A stretch of DNA of 64,000 nt from Betaproteobacteria bacterium (GCA_016704535.1 JADIZZ010000003.1:310001-374000); one strand, 5' to 3'. Shown: positions 25,021 to 35,656, counted from the stretch's first letter. The notes: a model not told the origin generated them from the sequence alone. Translations and numbers: made by a program.

Positions 25021-26325
25021 ATGGACCTCACGCTCCTGGTTTTCCTGATACTTCTCAACGGCATCTTTGCGATGTCCGAAATGGCTCTCACCGCCAGCCG
25101 CAAGGCGCGCCTGCAGGTGATGGTGGAAGGCGAGGAGCCGGGTGCGCAGGCCGCGATGGACCTGCACGAGAACCCGACCAAGTTCCTGTCGACGGTGCAG
25201 ATCGGCATCACGTCGATCGGCATCCTGAACGGCATCGTCGGCGAGGCGGCCTTTGCGGCGCCCTTGTCCTACTGGCTCGTCGAGTCCTTCCCAATCGCTC
25301 AGGGCACCGCCAGCATCGCGGCAACGGGCCTGGTGGTGGTGATCATCACCATCCTGACCATCATCTTCGGCGAACTGGTGCCCAAGCGCCTGGGACAGAT
25401 GTATCCCGAGACGGTGGCGCGCCTCGTCGCGCGGCCGATGAACTGGTTGAGTACCGCCACGAGGCCCCTCGTGGCTCTGCTGAGCATCTGCACGCACGGC
25501 GTGCTGCGGCTGATGGGCATCCACCAGGGCGGGCCGGGCCGCTCGGTGACGGAAGAGGAGATCGCCGCCAGCCTGGAAGAGGGCGTCGAGTCGGGTGTCA
25601 TCGAGGCGCAGGAACACCAGATGGTGCGCAACGTCTTCCGGCTCGACGAGCGACAGATCGGCTCGATGATGATCCCTCGTGCCGAGATCGTCTGGCTCGA
25701 CATCGGTGACCCCACCGAAGCACTGCTGACCACCATCGCCGCCAGCGGCCACACGCGTTTCCCGGTGTGCCGCGGTTCGCTGGACGACGTGCAGGGCGTG
25801 CTGAACGCCGCCAAGCTGCTGCAGCCGCTGGCCAGCGGCCACGCGCTGGACATCGCGCAGCACATGGCGCCACCGGTTTTCGTGCCCGAGACGCTGTCGG
25901 GTATGGAGCTGCTGGAACACTTCCGCATCTCGCGCACCGATCTCGTCTTCGTCGTCGATGAGTACGGGGCCGTGCAGGGTGTGATCACCGAACGCGACCT
26001 GCTGGAAGCCATCACTGGCGAGTTCGGCGCGCCGAGCGACGAGGACGCCTGGGCCATCCGGCGCGACGACGGCAGCTGGCTGCTCGACGGCCTGATCCCG
26101 GTGCCCGAATTCAAGGACCGCCTCGAGCTGAAGGAACTGCCCGAAGAGGACCGCGGCCGCTACAACACGCTGGCGGGCATGATCATGTTGTTGCTTGGCC
26201 GCCTGCCCCGTACCGCCGACGCGGTGGAGTGGCAGGGTTGGCGCTTCGAGGTCGTCGATCTCGACGGCAAACGTGTCGACAAGGTGCTGGTGACCCGCAT
26301 CGAACCCCCAGGAGATGAGACTTGA
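25021..26325 (+). CDS. Hemolysin family / CNNM-CorC protein (DUF21, CBS pair, CorC-HlyC domain)
   Basis: Inner-membrane protein of 434 residues. The N-terminal DUF21 part has four hydrophobic segments (LTLLVFLILLNGIFAMSEMA at the start; SIAATGLVVVIITILTIIFG near residue 98), followed by a CBS pair between about residues 205 and 330 (IPRAEIVWLDI and VVDEYGAVQGVITERDLLEA), and a C-terminal CorC/HlyC transporter-associated domain ending at LVTRIEPP. Such proteins are linked to divalent cation efflux or homeostasis. It overlaps the SapC-type gene by four bases. Confidence 0.92.
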   Translation: MDLTLLVFLILLNGIFAMSEMALTASRKARLQVMVEGEEPGAQAAMDLHENPTKFLSTVQIGITSIGILNGIVGEAAFAAPLSYWLVESFPIAQGTASIAATGLVVVIITILTIIFGELVPKRLGQMYPETVARLVARPMNWLSTATRPLVALLSICTHGVLRLMGIHQGGPGRSVTEEEIAASLEEGVESGVIEAQEHQMVRNVFRLDERQIGSMMIPRAEIVWLDIGDPTEALLTTIAASGHTRFPVCRGSLDDVQGVLNAAKLLQPLASGHALDIAQHMAPPVFVPETLSGMELLEHFRISRTDLVFVVDEYGAVQGVITERDLLEAITGEFGAPSDEDAWAIRRDDGSWLLDGLIPVPEFKDRLELKELPEEDRGRYNTLAGMIMLLLGRLPRTADAVEWQGWRFEVVDLDGKRVDKVLVTRIEPPGDET

Positions 26326-27118
26326 TCAATCAGAACCTGCACATGCAGCCCACGGCACTGGACAGTGTGACGCACCGCAACCTGAAGTTGCGCATGCCCG
26401 TCACCGACTGGACGGTGGGCGACAAGCTGAACGCGATGTTCGTGGCCGCCGCCGAGTTCGGCGACGTCTGCCGCGAATTCCCCATCGTCTTCGTGAAGGC
26501 CGGCAAGGAAGAGGACGGCAGCGACGCCATCGCCCCGATTGCCGTTTTCGGCCTGGTGCAGAACGAAAACCTTTACCTCGCCGGTGAACGCTGGCGCGCG
26601 CAGTACATGCCGGCGGTGCTTCGCGCCTACCCCTTCTGCATCGCGCGCATCGACGCCGAGCGCTTTGCGATTTGCGTCGACACGGCGTGGAAGGGCACCA
26701 GCCTGCTCGAAGGCGAGCCGCTGTTCGCCGAAGATGGCCAGCAGGGCGAGTTGCTCAAGCAGATGGCGCCCTACCTAGAGACGCTGGAAGCCGAGATCCA
26801 GCGCACCCGTCTGGTGGGCAAGAAGCTCCTCGAACTGGGTGTGCTGCGAGATATGCGTTTCGACGCCACCTTGCCCGACGGCCGCCAGCACACGGTGGAT
26901 GGATTCCTGACTGTCGACGCCAACAAGATGACCGAGTTGCCCGACACCGTGGTGGCTGAACTGCACCGCAGCGGCATCTTGGGGCTGGTGCACCTGCACT
27001 GGGTGTCGCTGGGCAACATGCGACGGCTGGTGGACTGGCATGTCGAGCGCGCAGCCGCTCAGCCGCCCGCTGCGCCGGTGGTCGCAGCGGCGCCCGAAGC
27101 CGCCGGAACGCCATCCCC

Positions 27119-27122
<4 letters not shown>
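26322..27122 (+). CDS. SapC family protein
   Basis: A 266-residue protein matching the SapC domain over most of its length (FPIVFVKAGKE, then NLYLAGERWRAQYMPAVLRA and YPFCIARID near residues 55-110). SapC proteins are named from S-layer-associated genes, but their function in Proteobacteria is unclear. A TTG at 26322 is the best start: GGAG lies seven bases upstream and it overlaps the preceding stop. The C-terminal 20 residues are Ala/Pro-rich. It overlaps the aminopeptidase gene by four bases, so the three genes from 25021 form an operon. Confidence 0.88.
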
Positions 27123-28510
<1,388 letters not shown>

Positions 28511-28676
28511 GCGCAGGCGCCGGGCTGCGCGGTGAACAGCACCCGGATGGCAGCGCTTTTCGTCACGCGGCTGTCATGCGCCGGTGGCACAGTACCGGGG
28601 CTGAAGGCGAGAACCGACCGCACCACTGGGCGGAACAACGGAACCCGTGACCGTCGCCTGAAGTACCCGTTTGCCG

Positions 28677-28712
28677 AAAATGCCGCTGTGTCGAAGGACG
28701 CAGCGGCATTTT
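28677..28712. terminator. Rho-independent terminator, possibly bidirectional
   Basis: A perfect 12-bp stem, AAAATGCCGCTG paired with CAGCGGCATTTT around a 12-nt loop, stands between the convergent aminopeptidase and dusC genes. A-tracts and T-tracts on the two arms allow it to work in both directions. Confidence 0.85.
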
Positions 28713-28728
28713 CCTTTGCTGTGCCGGC

Positions 28729-29745
28729 TCAGGCGACAAGCACTTCGGCTTCGGTCAGCTGTTCCACCTGCAGCGCCGCCAGCCGCTCATCGATCTCGAC
28801 GGCGTCGTTCAGTTCGCGCACTGCCGCGTAGGCCTGTTCGGCGCCGGGGTGACGACGGCGCAGCATGTTCAGCCACTGCTTGATGCGTCCGCCCCGGTGG
28901 CGGGCCGCCACGCGCGGCGTGATGAGACGACCGTAGAGCCGCACCAGCGGCAGCAGGTCGGCCCACGCCGGTTGCGCACGACCGCGCAATGCCCGTGCCA
29001 GGCCGGGGTCGCCGACAAGGCCGCGGCCCAGCATCAGCGCGTCGCAGCCACTTTCGTGCAGGCAACGGTGGGCGTCTTCCACCGTCCAGACTTCGCCGTT
29101 GGCGACCACCGGCACGCTGACCGCTTCGCGGATGTGCGCGATGCGGTCCCAGTAGGCTGGAGGCTTGTAGCCGTGCAGCTTGGTGCGGGCGTGCACCACC
29201 AGTTCGTCGGCACCGGCCGCGGCAATGGCGCGGGCGTTGTCGAGCATCAAGGCCTCGTCGCGGTGGCCCAGGCGCATCTTGGCCGAGACCGGCATGGCGG
29301 CCGGCACGGCGCGGCGCACTGCGGCGACGATGGCGTGCACCAGCTCGGGTTCGTCCAGCAGCACGGCGCCGCCGCGGTGACGGTTCACCACCTTGGCCGG
29401 GCAGCCGAAGTTCAGGTCGATGCCGGCGGGCCCCAGTTCGGCCAGGCGCGCAGCGTTCTCGGCCAGGCAGGCGGGGTCGGAGCCCAGCAATTGCGCGCGC
29501 ACCGGGGTGCCGGCCGGCGTGCGGCTGCCGTGGTGCAGCTCGGGCATCAGCCGCGTGAAGACACGCGCTGGCAGCAGCTGGTCGGTGATGCGGATGAACT
29601 CCGAGACGCAGCGGTCGATGCCACCCACGCGCGTGAGCACGTCGCGCAGGCTGTGGTCGAGCACACCCTCCATCGGGGCGAGCAGGATCAGGCGTGGTGG
29701 GGCAAGGGGGGCGGGCATCAGCCCTGGATTGTCCGTGGTCGGCAC
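28729..29745 (-). CDS. dusC: tRNA-dihydrouridine(16) synthase DusC
   Basis: FMN-dependent tRNA-modifying enzyme (338 residues) reducing uridine in the D loop. It shows LILLAPMEGVLDHSLRDVLT at the N-terminus, the catalytic-loop motif DLNFGCPAKVVNRHRGGAVL near residue 112 with the active-site Cys, VHARTKLHGYKPPAYWDRI in place of the DusB/A forms, and the FMN-phosphate motif ANGEVWT and MLGRGL. The HARTK-GY and NGEVW features point to the DusC group. Its 3' end faces the terminator at 28677. Confidence 0.9.
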   Translation of the reverse strand: MPTTDNPGLMPAPLAPPRLILLAPMEGVLDHSLRDVLTRVGGIDRCVSEFIRITDQLLPARVFTRLMPELHHGSRTPAGTPVRAQLLGSDPACLAENAARLAELGPAGIDLNFGCPAKVVNRHRGGAVLLDEPELVHAIVAAVRRAVPAAMPVSAKMRLGHRDEALMLDNARAIAAAGADELVVHARTKLHGYKPPAYWDRIAHIREAVSVPVVANGEVWTVEDAHRCLHESGCDALMLGRGLVGDPGLARALRGRAQPAWADLLPLVRLYGRLITPRVAARHRGGRIKQWLNMLRRRHPGAEQAYAAVRELNDAVEIDERLAALQVEQLTEAEVLVA

Positions 29746-29778
29746 GCCCAGGCCCGCGCGACCGGCTCGAGCGGCCGG

Positions 29779-30888
29779 TCAGCAGGCCGTGGGCCGCACC
29801 ATCCCGGCCTGTGGCCGCATGCGCAGCGTGGACAGACGAGAGCGCCAGGTGCGCGGTGCGCGGCCGCGTTCGGCCAAGGCCCAGCCGTCGGTGGCCTGTT
29901 CCGGCAGGTGGTTCACGGTGCGTACGGCGGTCAGGCCGTCGGCCGTGGCGCGTTCCAGCAGCGCTGCCGTGGCAGCTTCGCCCAGGCTCAGCACGAAGTG
30001 CTGCCAGCGGCGCTGCACGCGTTCCTGCAACCAGGCATCTTCCAGCGCGCGGCGCAGGCGCGCCGTGTCGGGCCCAGCCTCCAGCACACGTGGCGCCAAG
30101 GTGCCGACGAAGAGGTTGAAGTCATGGCGCACGGTGTGCTCGGGCAGCAGCGCCGCCAGCGCGCGCGTGCGAGCACTCCAGCCCGGTGTGGTGAACTGCA
30201 ACGTCACCAGCGCCTGCAGCCCTTGCGCCGGGTTCAGCAGGCGCACGCGGTTGGGCGGCAACGCGGCCAGCGGCACCCGTGCGGCCTCGTGGAAGGGCAG
30301 GGGCGTGGCGCAAGCGCGCAGCGAGGCCAAGCGCCACCAGGCGCCAGCGTCCAGGCCTTCGACGGCCTCGCCCGCGCGCTCGGCGCGGCGGGCACGGCGC
30401 ATTGCCTCCAGCAGGTGGACGCCTGTGCGAGCCTGCGCGGCGCGCTGGCTCATCATCACCACGTTGCCGGCAGCCCACGCGGCTTGCCGGTTCAGGCGCT
30501 CGAACACTGCCGCATCGGGCTGGCCCGGCGCCCCACCCAGCGGCGTGCGCAGTACCGGGCAGTGTGTGACGCGCAGCTGCGCCAGGTAGTGCGGCGTGAG
30601 CTGCTGGCCTTCGAATGCGATGCCTTCGCGCCAAGCCAGGGTGCGCAGTGCCAGCCACTGCCGCGTGGCCTGCTGCACGGGCAGCGTGCGACGGCCGAAG
30701 ACGGCACGCGCGGCGCGCCAGCCCTGGCCGATGGTCGTGCTTTCCACCAGCAGCTCGGGCGGCGGCGCCAGGCCGTGGCGGGCATGGTCCCAACCGATCT
30801 CGAAGCCGGAAGCGTCTGGCGCATCGGCCTGCCGCCCCAGTGGGCCCGGGGGGGCGGGAATCAGTTCCAGCGTGGTCTGCGTCGTCAT
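29779..30888 (-). CDS. Hypothetical protein, about 369 residues
   Basis: No recognised domain. The protein is Ala/Arg/Leu-rich, predicted soluble, without signal or membrane segment; it contains an extended helical body (LNRQAAWAAGNVVMMSQRAA, then HLLEAMRRARRAERAG). Codon use fits the genome and the reading frame is uninterrupted, so it is probably a genuine gene. The ATG at 30888 has GGAG seven bases upstream and is preferred over an ATG at 30903. It sits between dusC and a VanZ-like gene on the same strand. Confidence 0.7.
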   Translation of the reverse strand: MTTQTTLELIPAPPGPLGRQADAPDASGFEIGWDHARHGLAPPPELLVESTTIGQGWRAARAVFGRRTLPVQQATRQWLALRTLAWREGIAFEGQQLTPHYLAQLRVTHCPVLRTPLGGAPGQPDAAVFERLNRQAAWAAGNVVMMSQRAAQARTGVHLLEAMRRARRAERAGEAVEGLDAGAWWRLASLRACATPLPFHEAARVPLAALPPNRVRLLNPAQGLQALVTLQFTTPGWSARTRALAALLPEHTVRHDFNLFVGTLAPRVLEAGPDTARLRRALEDAWLQERVQRRWQHFVLSLGEAATAALLERATADGLTAVRTVNHLPEQATDGWALAERGRAPRTWRSRLSTLRMRPQAGMVRPTAC

Positions 30889-30980
30889 GATCGTCTCCAT
30901 CAAGTACCCGAGCCCCGTGCCCAGGTGATGGAGGCAGTGTTGAGGCGGTGTAGCTCATAGCGTGAGCTACCACGCCAGCG

Positions 30981-31382
30981 TCAGGCGTTTGGCATAGGCC
31001 AGCGGCTGCGCAGCCCATGGGCCAAGGCCAGGCCCAGGACGATGCCGACCGCATCGGAGGCCAGATCGAGCAGGTCGCCACTCCGGCCAGGCACCTGGGT
31101 CTGCACGAGCTCGATGACGGCGCCGTAGGCCAACAAAGCGATGCTCGCGCCCGCGGCGTGGCGCCGCGTGGCCGGCCAGGACAGGGCCGCCGCGACAGCC
31201 AGCGAGACGAAGGCCAGCAGATGGTCGATCTTGTCGCCTATGCCCACCGAAGGCGTCTCGGTAGTAGGGGCCAGCGCGGCTGCCGAGACGATGGCGATCA
31301 GCGCCGCCAGCAGCAAACGCCAGCCTATGCGAAGAGAAGCGGCGTGCAGGAGTTGCGGCAGTGTCGGCATGCTGGAGTGCAT
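30981..31382 (-). CDS. VanZ family protein
   Basis: Small inner-membrane protein of 133 residues. The family motif IGDKIDHLLAFVSLAVAAAL (residues 48-67) and LAYGAVIELVQTQVPGRSGD (residues 84-103) with DLASDAVGIVLGLAL are typical of VanZ-like proteins. There are about four hydrophobic segments. In most bacteria these proteins are unrelated to glycopeptide resistance and their role is undefined. It is divergent from tRNA-Thr, 82 bp away. Confidence 0.88.
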   Translation of the reverse strand: MHSSMPTLPQLLHAASLRIGWRLLLAALIAIVSAAALAPTTETPSVGIGDKIDHLLAFVSLAVAAALSWPATRRHAAGASIALLAYGAVIELVQTQVPGRSGDLLDLASDAVGIVLGLALAHGLRSRWPMPNA

Positions 31383-31464
31383 TCTGTCAGAGCCCTTGGC
31401 GCGAGTGCGGTATCATCGCGGGCTGTTCGGTAGGGGCTGGTGATTTCAGCGTCGCACCGTTCAT

Positions 31465-31540
31465 GCCGGTGTAGCTCAGTTGGTAGAGCAGCGCATTCGT
31501 AATGCGAAGGTCACCAGTTCGACTCCGGTCACCGGCACCA
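31465..31540 (+). tRNA. tRNA-Thr (anticodon CGT)
   Basis: A 76-nt cloverleaf with acceptor GCCGGTG pairing with CACCGGC, A discriminator and encoded CCA. The D arm is AGCTCAGTTGGTAGAGC, the anticodon loop CTTCGTAATG-type region reads ATTCGTAAT with anticodon CGT, and the T arm is CCAGTTCGACTCCGG. The mobile-element genes begin about 230 bp downstream, so this tRNA is a candidate attachment site. Confidence 0.95.
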
Positions 31541-31550
31541 AGAATCGACG

Positions 31551-31590
31551 CGGGTTAGTGGCGTAGCAGTCACTAACCCGTTTGTCTTTC
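31551..31590 (+). terminator. Terminator after tRNA-Thr
   Basis: CGGGTTAGTG and CACTAACCCG form a perfect 10-bp stem at 31551-31580 around a 10-nt loop, followed by TTTGTCTTTC. It starts 10 bp after the tRNA's CCA. Confidence 0.9.
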
Positions 31591-31769
31591 TGGGCGCCGT
31601 TCAGACATTCATACCTGCGCTGTACCGCCAGTGGTTCACGATTCTTGTGCCACGAGGTCTGCCTCAGTCAGGCCGATGAGACGATGAAGCGACAGGCCAT
31701 CGCGCTGGCGGAACGAGTTTCTGTTGGCCCCCAGGCACGTGCTTTCGCCGCACCGCTCCGCCGTTGCGT

Positions 31770-32636
31770 CTACCCCGCCACGCTCACCCGCACCTCTTCC
31801 CTGGCCTTCGACCTGTACCGCTCCAGGTCAACGCCCCGCAGCTCCACGACCTTCTTGTAGTCGACGCCGCCGGCCTTCCAGAACCGCGTGACGCTCACGC
31901 CGGCCCCGGTCTCCTTTGGATGCGTGGCAAGTGCCACCAGCGCCGCCCTGGCGGACTCCACGCGGGCCGCAGCCTGATCTGCCTCGGCCTTGGCCGCCTG
32001 GAACGCCAGCGCAGCCTGCATCCAGCCCTCGTCGTCGCGCTGCCGCGAGTCAGCATCCGCCAGAGGCGGTGGCGTATCGCTGTCCAGGAAGACCGCGAAG
32101 GCATCCCAGGCCGCTCGGATGCGGTCGAACATGGCCAGGTCCGGCCTGACCTCGCGCAGTAGACCCTGCTGGCCGTCGTACACGAAGAGGTGCGCCAGCT
32201 CGGCGCCGCTGACCATGAGCTGGTGCTGCACCTGGGCCGCGTAGTAGACCGGCACCTCGCCACCCTCGACCTGTTGCCACAGTGCCGAGCCCTGACCGCG
32301 GTACGGGCACTTGATCTCGACGATCAGGTCGCCCTCCAGCGTCATGCCGTCCACGCTGGCCGAGTAGTCGCCGTCCTGCAGCACCAGCGGCTGCATGACC
32401 AGGCCGGTCTCGACCTCGTAGGCATGGCGGGCCAACGGCTCCAGCGCCGTGCCGCGGCGCATGGCCTCGTTGACTTCAGCCTCGGCCCGGCCGGTCTTCA
32501 GAAGCCATAGCTGGTAGGGCGTCATCCACGGGCTGATGCCCATCACCGCTGGCGTCTCCGACGCGTTGCGCAGACCGCGCCGGTGCTCCAGCCAGGCCGC
32601 GCTACCTTGAACGAGTTGGACGATGGCGGCGCTCAT
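31770..32636 (-). CDS. YqaJ/lambda-exonuclease-type recombinase nuclease
   Basis: A 288-residue 5'-3' exonuclease of the lambda-type (phage-type endonuclease) family. It opens with the binding region QGSAAWLEHRRGLRNASETP, then AVMGISPW, and the PD-(D/E)XK catalytic residues lie in SVDGMTLEGDLIVEIKCPYR near residue 93-112 (Asp, Glu, Lys). A GGAGG ribosome site precedes the ATG at 32636, which overlaps the annealing-protein gene. It would resect DNA for the annealing partner encoded next to it. C-terminal 100 residues are Ala-rich with a coiled-coil-like stretch. Confidence 0.85.
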   Translation of the reverse strand: MSAAIVQLVQGSAAWLEHRRGLRNASETPAVMGISPWMTPYQLWLLKTGRAEAEVNEAMRRGTALEPLARHAYEVETGLVMQPLVLQDGDYSASVDGMTLEGDLIVEIKCPYRGQGSALWQQVEGGEVPVYYAAQVQHQLMVSGAELAHLFVYDGQQGLLREVRPDLAMFDRIRAAWDAFAVFLDSDTPPPLADADSRQRDDEGWMQAALAFQAAKAEADQAAARVESARAALVALATHPKETGAGVSVTRFWKAGGVDYKKVVELRGVDLERYRSKAREEVRVSVAG

Positions 32637-33313
32637 GCTGACCTCCTCTTCGCCAGGGCGCGCATGACGCGCTGGAAGTCCGACGTGGCGATCTCGCCCA
32701 GATCGTTGACCCCGAAGTACTGAAGCAACTGGGGCATCTCGATACCCACCTCAGCGGCGACACGCGTGATCGTGCGTTGCTGAACCAAGGTGATCGAATG
32801 GTCGCCGGCCACCGGTTCTGGCCGCACCGGGCTCGGCCGCACAGGCTGCTGCGACGGCGCCCGTGGTGCTGCTGGTTGTGGCGGTGGCGCCGCATCGTTA
32901 GCCGCCGGGTCCGTGCCAATCTGCGGCAGATCCTCGCCGGCATAGATGTACAAGCCCAAGCCGTGCAGCGCGATGGCCTTGACCAGGCAGCGCTGGATGC
33001 TGGTGTTGATGTCGAAGGCTGTGGGCTGCGGGATCGGCCGGTTCCTGGCGTCGAGGACAGGATGGATCTGCGAGAGGCACGTACCTTGCACCGTGACGGC
33101 CACCTCGACGAAGACACCGGCCTCGGTGGCCAAGTAGGGCAGGCCCTCGAAGCGCCTGACTTCCCACGAAGCAGTGGGCTCGGCCATGCGCAGCTGCGCC
33201 ACAGCAAAGGGCCAGCTCAAGTAGCTGAAGCCGCCTTTCTTCTCGACGTGCTCGTTGACGTTGATCACGGACAGGGCCGCGAAGTAGTTGCCCGAAGGCG
33301 AGGAAGTGCTCAT
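32633..33313 (-). CDS. DUF1071 single-strand annealing protein (Sak-type)
   Basis: A 226-residue protein. Residues 10-115 match DUF1071: FAALSVINVNEHVEKKGGFS, YLSWPFAVAQL, FDINTSIQRCLVKAIALHGL and GLYIYAGEDLPQ. DUF1071 members are single-strand annealing proteins in phages and mobile elements. A Pro-rich linker then leads to a short C-terminal helical domain. The start has AGGAG seven bases upstream. The four-base overlap with the exonuclease gene fits a paired exonuclease-annealase system. Confidence 0.85.
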   Translation of the reverse strand: MSTSSPSGNYFAALSVINVNEHVEKKGGFSYLSWPFAVAQLRMAEPTASWEVRRFEGLPYLATEAGVFVEVAVTVQGTCLSQIHPVLDARNRPIPQPTAFDINTSIQRCLVKAIALHGLGLYIYAGEDLPQIGTDPAANDAAPPPQPAAPRAPSQQPVRPSPVRPEPVAGDHSITLVQQRTITRVAAEVGIEMPQLLQYFGVNDLGEIATSDFQRVMRALAKRRSA

Positions 33314-33470
33314 GGTTAACTCCTAAAGTGAGTGAATAAGGAAGAGCGCCCTGGCACACGACGTGCACCAGCGCGCGGGGGGTGCAGCCGAAGCTGCGGG
33401 GGGAACTCAGGTCAGGCCCCGCCGCGCTGATGAACGCGGGGGTGGCACTGACAGAACCGACAAAAGATCG

Positions 33471-33908
33471 CTACAGCAGGCCGCGCTCGGCGAAGCTGGT
33501 CACGCTCGTGCGTGTCACGACCATGTGGTCGAGCACCCGCACGTCCACCAGCGCCAGCGCTTGGCGCAGCGTGCTCGTGAGGTGCTCATCCGCCCGCGAC
33601 GGCTCTGCTGAGCCGCTCGGGTGGTTGTGGGCCAGGATCACGGCAGCCGCGTTGCGGGCCAGGGCTTCCTTGACCACTTCCCGCGGATAGACCGAGGTCT
33701 GGCTCAAGGTGCCGCGGAACAGCTCCTCGATGGCGATGACCCGGTTCTGCGTGTCCAGGAAGACGACCGCGAACACCTCGTGCGGCCGCCCGCCGAGCTT
33801 GAGGCGCAGGTAGTCCTTGACGACCGCCGGGCTGCTCAGGGCATCCGCCTCGCGCACCTCGGCAGCCAAGAGCTGCAGCGCCTGCTCGACGATGGCGGCG
33901 CGGCTCAT
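33471..33908 (-). CDS. RadC family JAB-domain protein
   Basis: A 145-residue RadC/JAB1-MPN domain protein lacking the N-terminal helix-hairpin-helix part of chromosomal RadC. The metal motif is VILAHNHPSGSAEPSRADE near residues 90-108, with an upstream Glu in AVVFLDTQNRVIAIEE. Such short RadC proteins are typical of integrative elements, with uncertain function. It overlaps the ArdC gene by four bases (ATGA). Confidence 0.9.
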   Translation of the reverse strand: MSRAAIVEQALQLLAAEVREADALSSPAVVKDYLRLKLGGRPHEVFAVVFLDTQNRVIAIEELFRGTLSQTSVYPREVVKEALARNAAAVILAHNHPSGSAEPSRADEHLTSTLRQALALVDVRVLDHMVVTRTSVTSFAERGLL

Positions 33909-34810
33909 GCTGCCGCTCCTGCGACCGCCTGTGCCTCGGCCGGCACTGCCGTGCCCAGCAGGAAGTCGGCGGCCTTCTGCGCCTGGGACGATGCGGTGAA
34001 GATCAGCCGCTTGTCGTTGCGCAGCGCCTCCAGCCAGCTCGCGATATAGCTGGCGTGCTGCACCCGCCCTGTGAGGCCGCAGTAGTCAGTGAGGAACGCC
34101 GAGCCCATTTCGGCGACGAGTTCCTCAAAGGCATATGCGTCGATGCCCTGGCGCCGCCCCAGTGGCCGGTTGCACCGGCTGGGATGGCCAGTCCAGTGTG
34201 TGAGCTCGTGCAACGCGGTGGCGTAGTAATCGCCCGCGTTGCAGAAGGCAGACTGCGGCGGCATCTGGATGAGGTCGGCATCGGGCGCGTAGAAGGCTTT
34301 GCTGCCACCGTGACGGAACAGCGCGCCGGACTGCTCCAGGATGTGGTCGGCCGCATCGAGCGGCTCCCAGCTACCCGGCTCCAACGGCTCCGGTGTCAGA
34401 CGCTCGGGCAGGCCGTCGACCTGGTCGACGTTGAAGACCGTGAAGGCTCGCAGCAACGGCACGACACGGCGCTCGGGGTCGTTGGCTGCCTCCTGGTGGC
34501 TGGCCTTGTCGAGCTCGTGGAGCTTGAAAAACACGATCTGAGTGCCGTGCTCGCCCTTGCGGACGCGGGCACCGACGGCCACAGCCTGCGCGAAGGTCAG
34601 CCAGCGGCTTGCGCGGTAGCCCTGCGCCATGGCCTGCAGGTTGAGCAGCAGGACGTTGATTCCGCGGTACGCACGGCCGGTGGTGGCGTTGGCCGGGCGA
34701 GCGTCTGTGCCGTCGCGGCGCCACGGGCAATGCCATGGTGGTGTGCCGGCTTCCAGCGCGGCGATGATGCGTTGAGTGACGGACGTGTAGAGATCGGGAA
34801 ACGTGGCCAT
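33905..34810 (-). CDS. ArdC family antirestriction protein (zincin-like metallopeptidase)
   Basis: A 301-residue protein with an N-terminal ssDNA-binding domain (DLYTSVTQRIIAALEAGTPP, then WHCPWRR and RGINVLLLNLQA) and a C-terminal metallopeptidase-like domain with ALHELTHWTGH, the HExxH motif, near residue 195, and a Glu in YAFEELVAEMGSAFL. ArdC protects single-stranded incoming DNA against restriction in conjugative elements. ATG at 34810 with GGAG 10 bases upstream is preferred over the in-frame ATG at 34822. First of the ArdC-RadC pair. Confidence 0.88.
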   Translation of the reverse strand: MATFPDLYTSVTQRIIAALEAGTPPWHCPWRRDGTDARPANATTGRAYRGINVLLLNLQAMAQGYRASRWLTFAQAVAVGARVRKGEHGTQIVFFKLHELDKASHQEAANDPERRVVPLLRAFTVFNVDQVDGLPERLTPEPLEPGSWEPLDAADHILEQSGALFRHGGSKAFYAPDADLIQMPPQSAFCNAGDYYATALHELTHWTGHPSRCNRPLGRRQGIDAYAFEELVAEMGSAFLTDYCGLTGRVQHASYIASWLEALRNDKRLIFTASSQAQKAADFLLGTAVPAEAQAVAGAAA

Positions 34811-34844
34811 GTGGGCCTCCATAGGTAAGGACGTAGACGAAGGA

Positions 34845-34876
34845 AAGCCCCGGCGAGACGGACTCGACCGGGGCTT
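34845..34876 (-). terminator. Hairpin between two mobile-element genes
   Basis: AAGCCCCGG and CCGGGGCTT pair perfectly around a 14-nt loop. On the minus strand the stem is followed by TTCC TTCG, a weak T-run, so it may end the transcript of the membrane-protein gene above 34902 or attenuate it. Confidence 0.5.
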
Positions 34877-34901
34877 GCGGGAGAGGTGAAGCGCTGCGGG
34901 A

Positions 34902-35273
34902 TCAGCGCGGGCGGAACGCCTTCGACGTGAAGCCCGCCGTGTAGCGGCCGAAGCTGCTGCGCATGAAGTCCCACGGCGGCGTGCTGCTGCCCTGGGCGAA
35001 CCGGGCCAGTTCGCGAGCCAGCGACTGGGCGGCGGCGATGCCGTCGTCGAGCCTGCGGTCAGAGAGGAGCGCCTTGGCCACCGGGTGGACGACGTGCTGG
35101 CTGACGGCCAGCGACGCCACGACGGCGAGGAGCCAGAGGACGAAGGCCAGGAACACGCCCAGGGCGGCGGTCTGGATGACCCAGGTGCATGCCGAGGCCA
35201 GCGCGATGCCGACGGCGAGGTCGCCGGCCAGGGTTCCGATGGCACGAATGAAAATGTTGCGACGGGAAGACAT
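34902..35273 (-). CDS. Mobile-element membrane protein
   Basis: A 123-residue protein with two adjacent hydrophobic segments (LAGDLAVGIALASACTWVIQ, then AALGVFLAFVLWLLAVVASL at residues 32-55) and a soluble C-terminal tail. Not recognised as a named family. It is preceded by a good AGGAG site at its ATG (35273), and lies in line with the ArdC operon genes. The membrane topology and location suggest a role in the integrative element. Confidence 0.65.
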   Translation of the reverse strand: MSSRRNIFIRAIGTLAGDLAVGIALASACTWVIQTAALGVFLAFVLWLLAVVASLAVSQHVVHPVAKALLSDRRLDDGIAAAQSLARELARFAQGSSTPPWDFMRSSFGRYTAGFTSKAFRPR

Positions 35274-35380
35274 GAGAGGAACTCCTTGATGGATGGGGAA
35301 GGCATGCAGCGGCTCAGCCGAGGTGTGGCTGTGCTGCGTGGGGACGAGAGGGAAGGGCCGGCGTGCCGGCACTCAGCGGC

Positions 35381-35656
35381 TCAGACTTCCAGGTGCATGA
35401 GCCCGGGCACGTAGACGCCCCGGTCGATGTAGCCCAGGACGCGCTTGGCGGCGCTGGTGGCGAAGCTGGTCATGAGGCCAGCCACGGTGGCGGCCATGAC
35501 GCCGTCGAACGAGCCCCAGTGCAGAAACATCACGAGTAGCGTGACGCCGATGTCCAGGGCGATGTCGTAGCGCAAAAGGCGTAGCAGCAGCCGGCGCGGG
35601 AGCTTGATCAGTATCAGCAACAGGGCGAGAAAAACGGCAGAGCCGGTGGCGAACAT
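35381..35656 (-). CDS. Mobile-element membrane protein, 91 residues
   Basis: Two or three hydrophobic segments (GSAVFLALLLILIKLPRRLL, then DIALDIGVTLLVMFLHW and GVMAATVAGLMTSFATSAAK) and a short C-terminal tail. I believe similar short membrane proteins occur in Burkholderiales integrative elements, but no function is known. Its start has the ribosome site GGAG followed by ATG after a short gap. First gene of the minus-strand element module; a long noncoding region lies upstream. Confidence 0.65.
   Translation of the reverse strand: MFATGSAVFLALLLILIKLPRRLLLRLLRYDIALDIGVTLLVMFLHWGSFDGVMAATVAGLMTSFATSAAKRVLGYIDRGVYVPGLMHLEV

Noticed and set aside
28849..30960. Plus-strand frame of 703 residues
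   Set aside because: Antisense over dusC and the hypothetical gene; no domain, biased composition.
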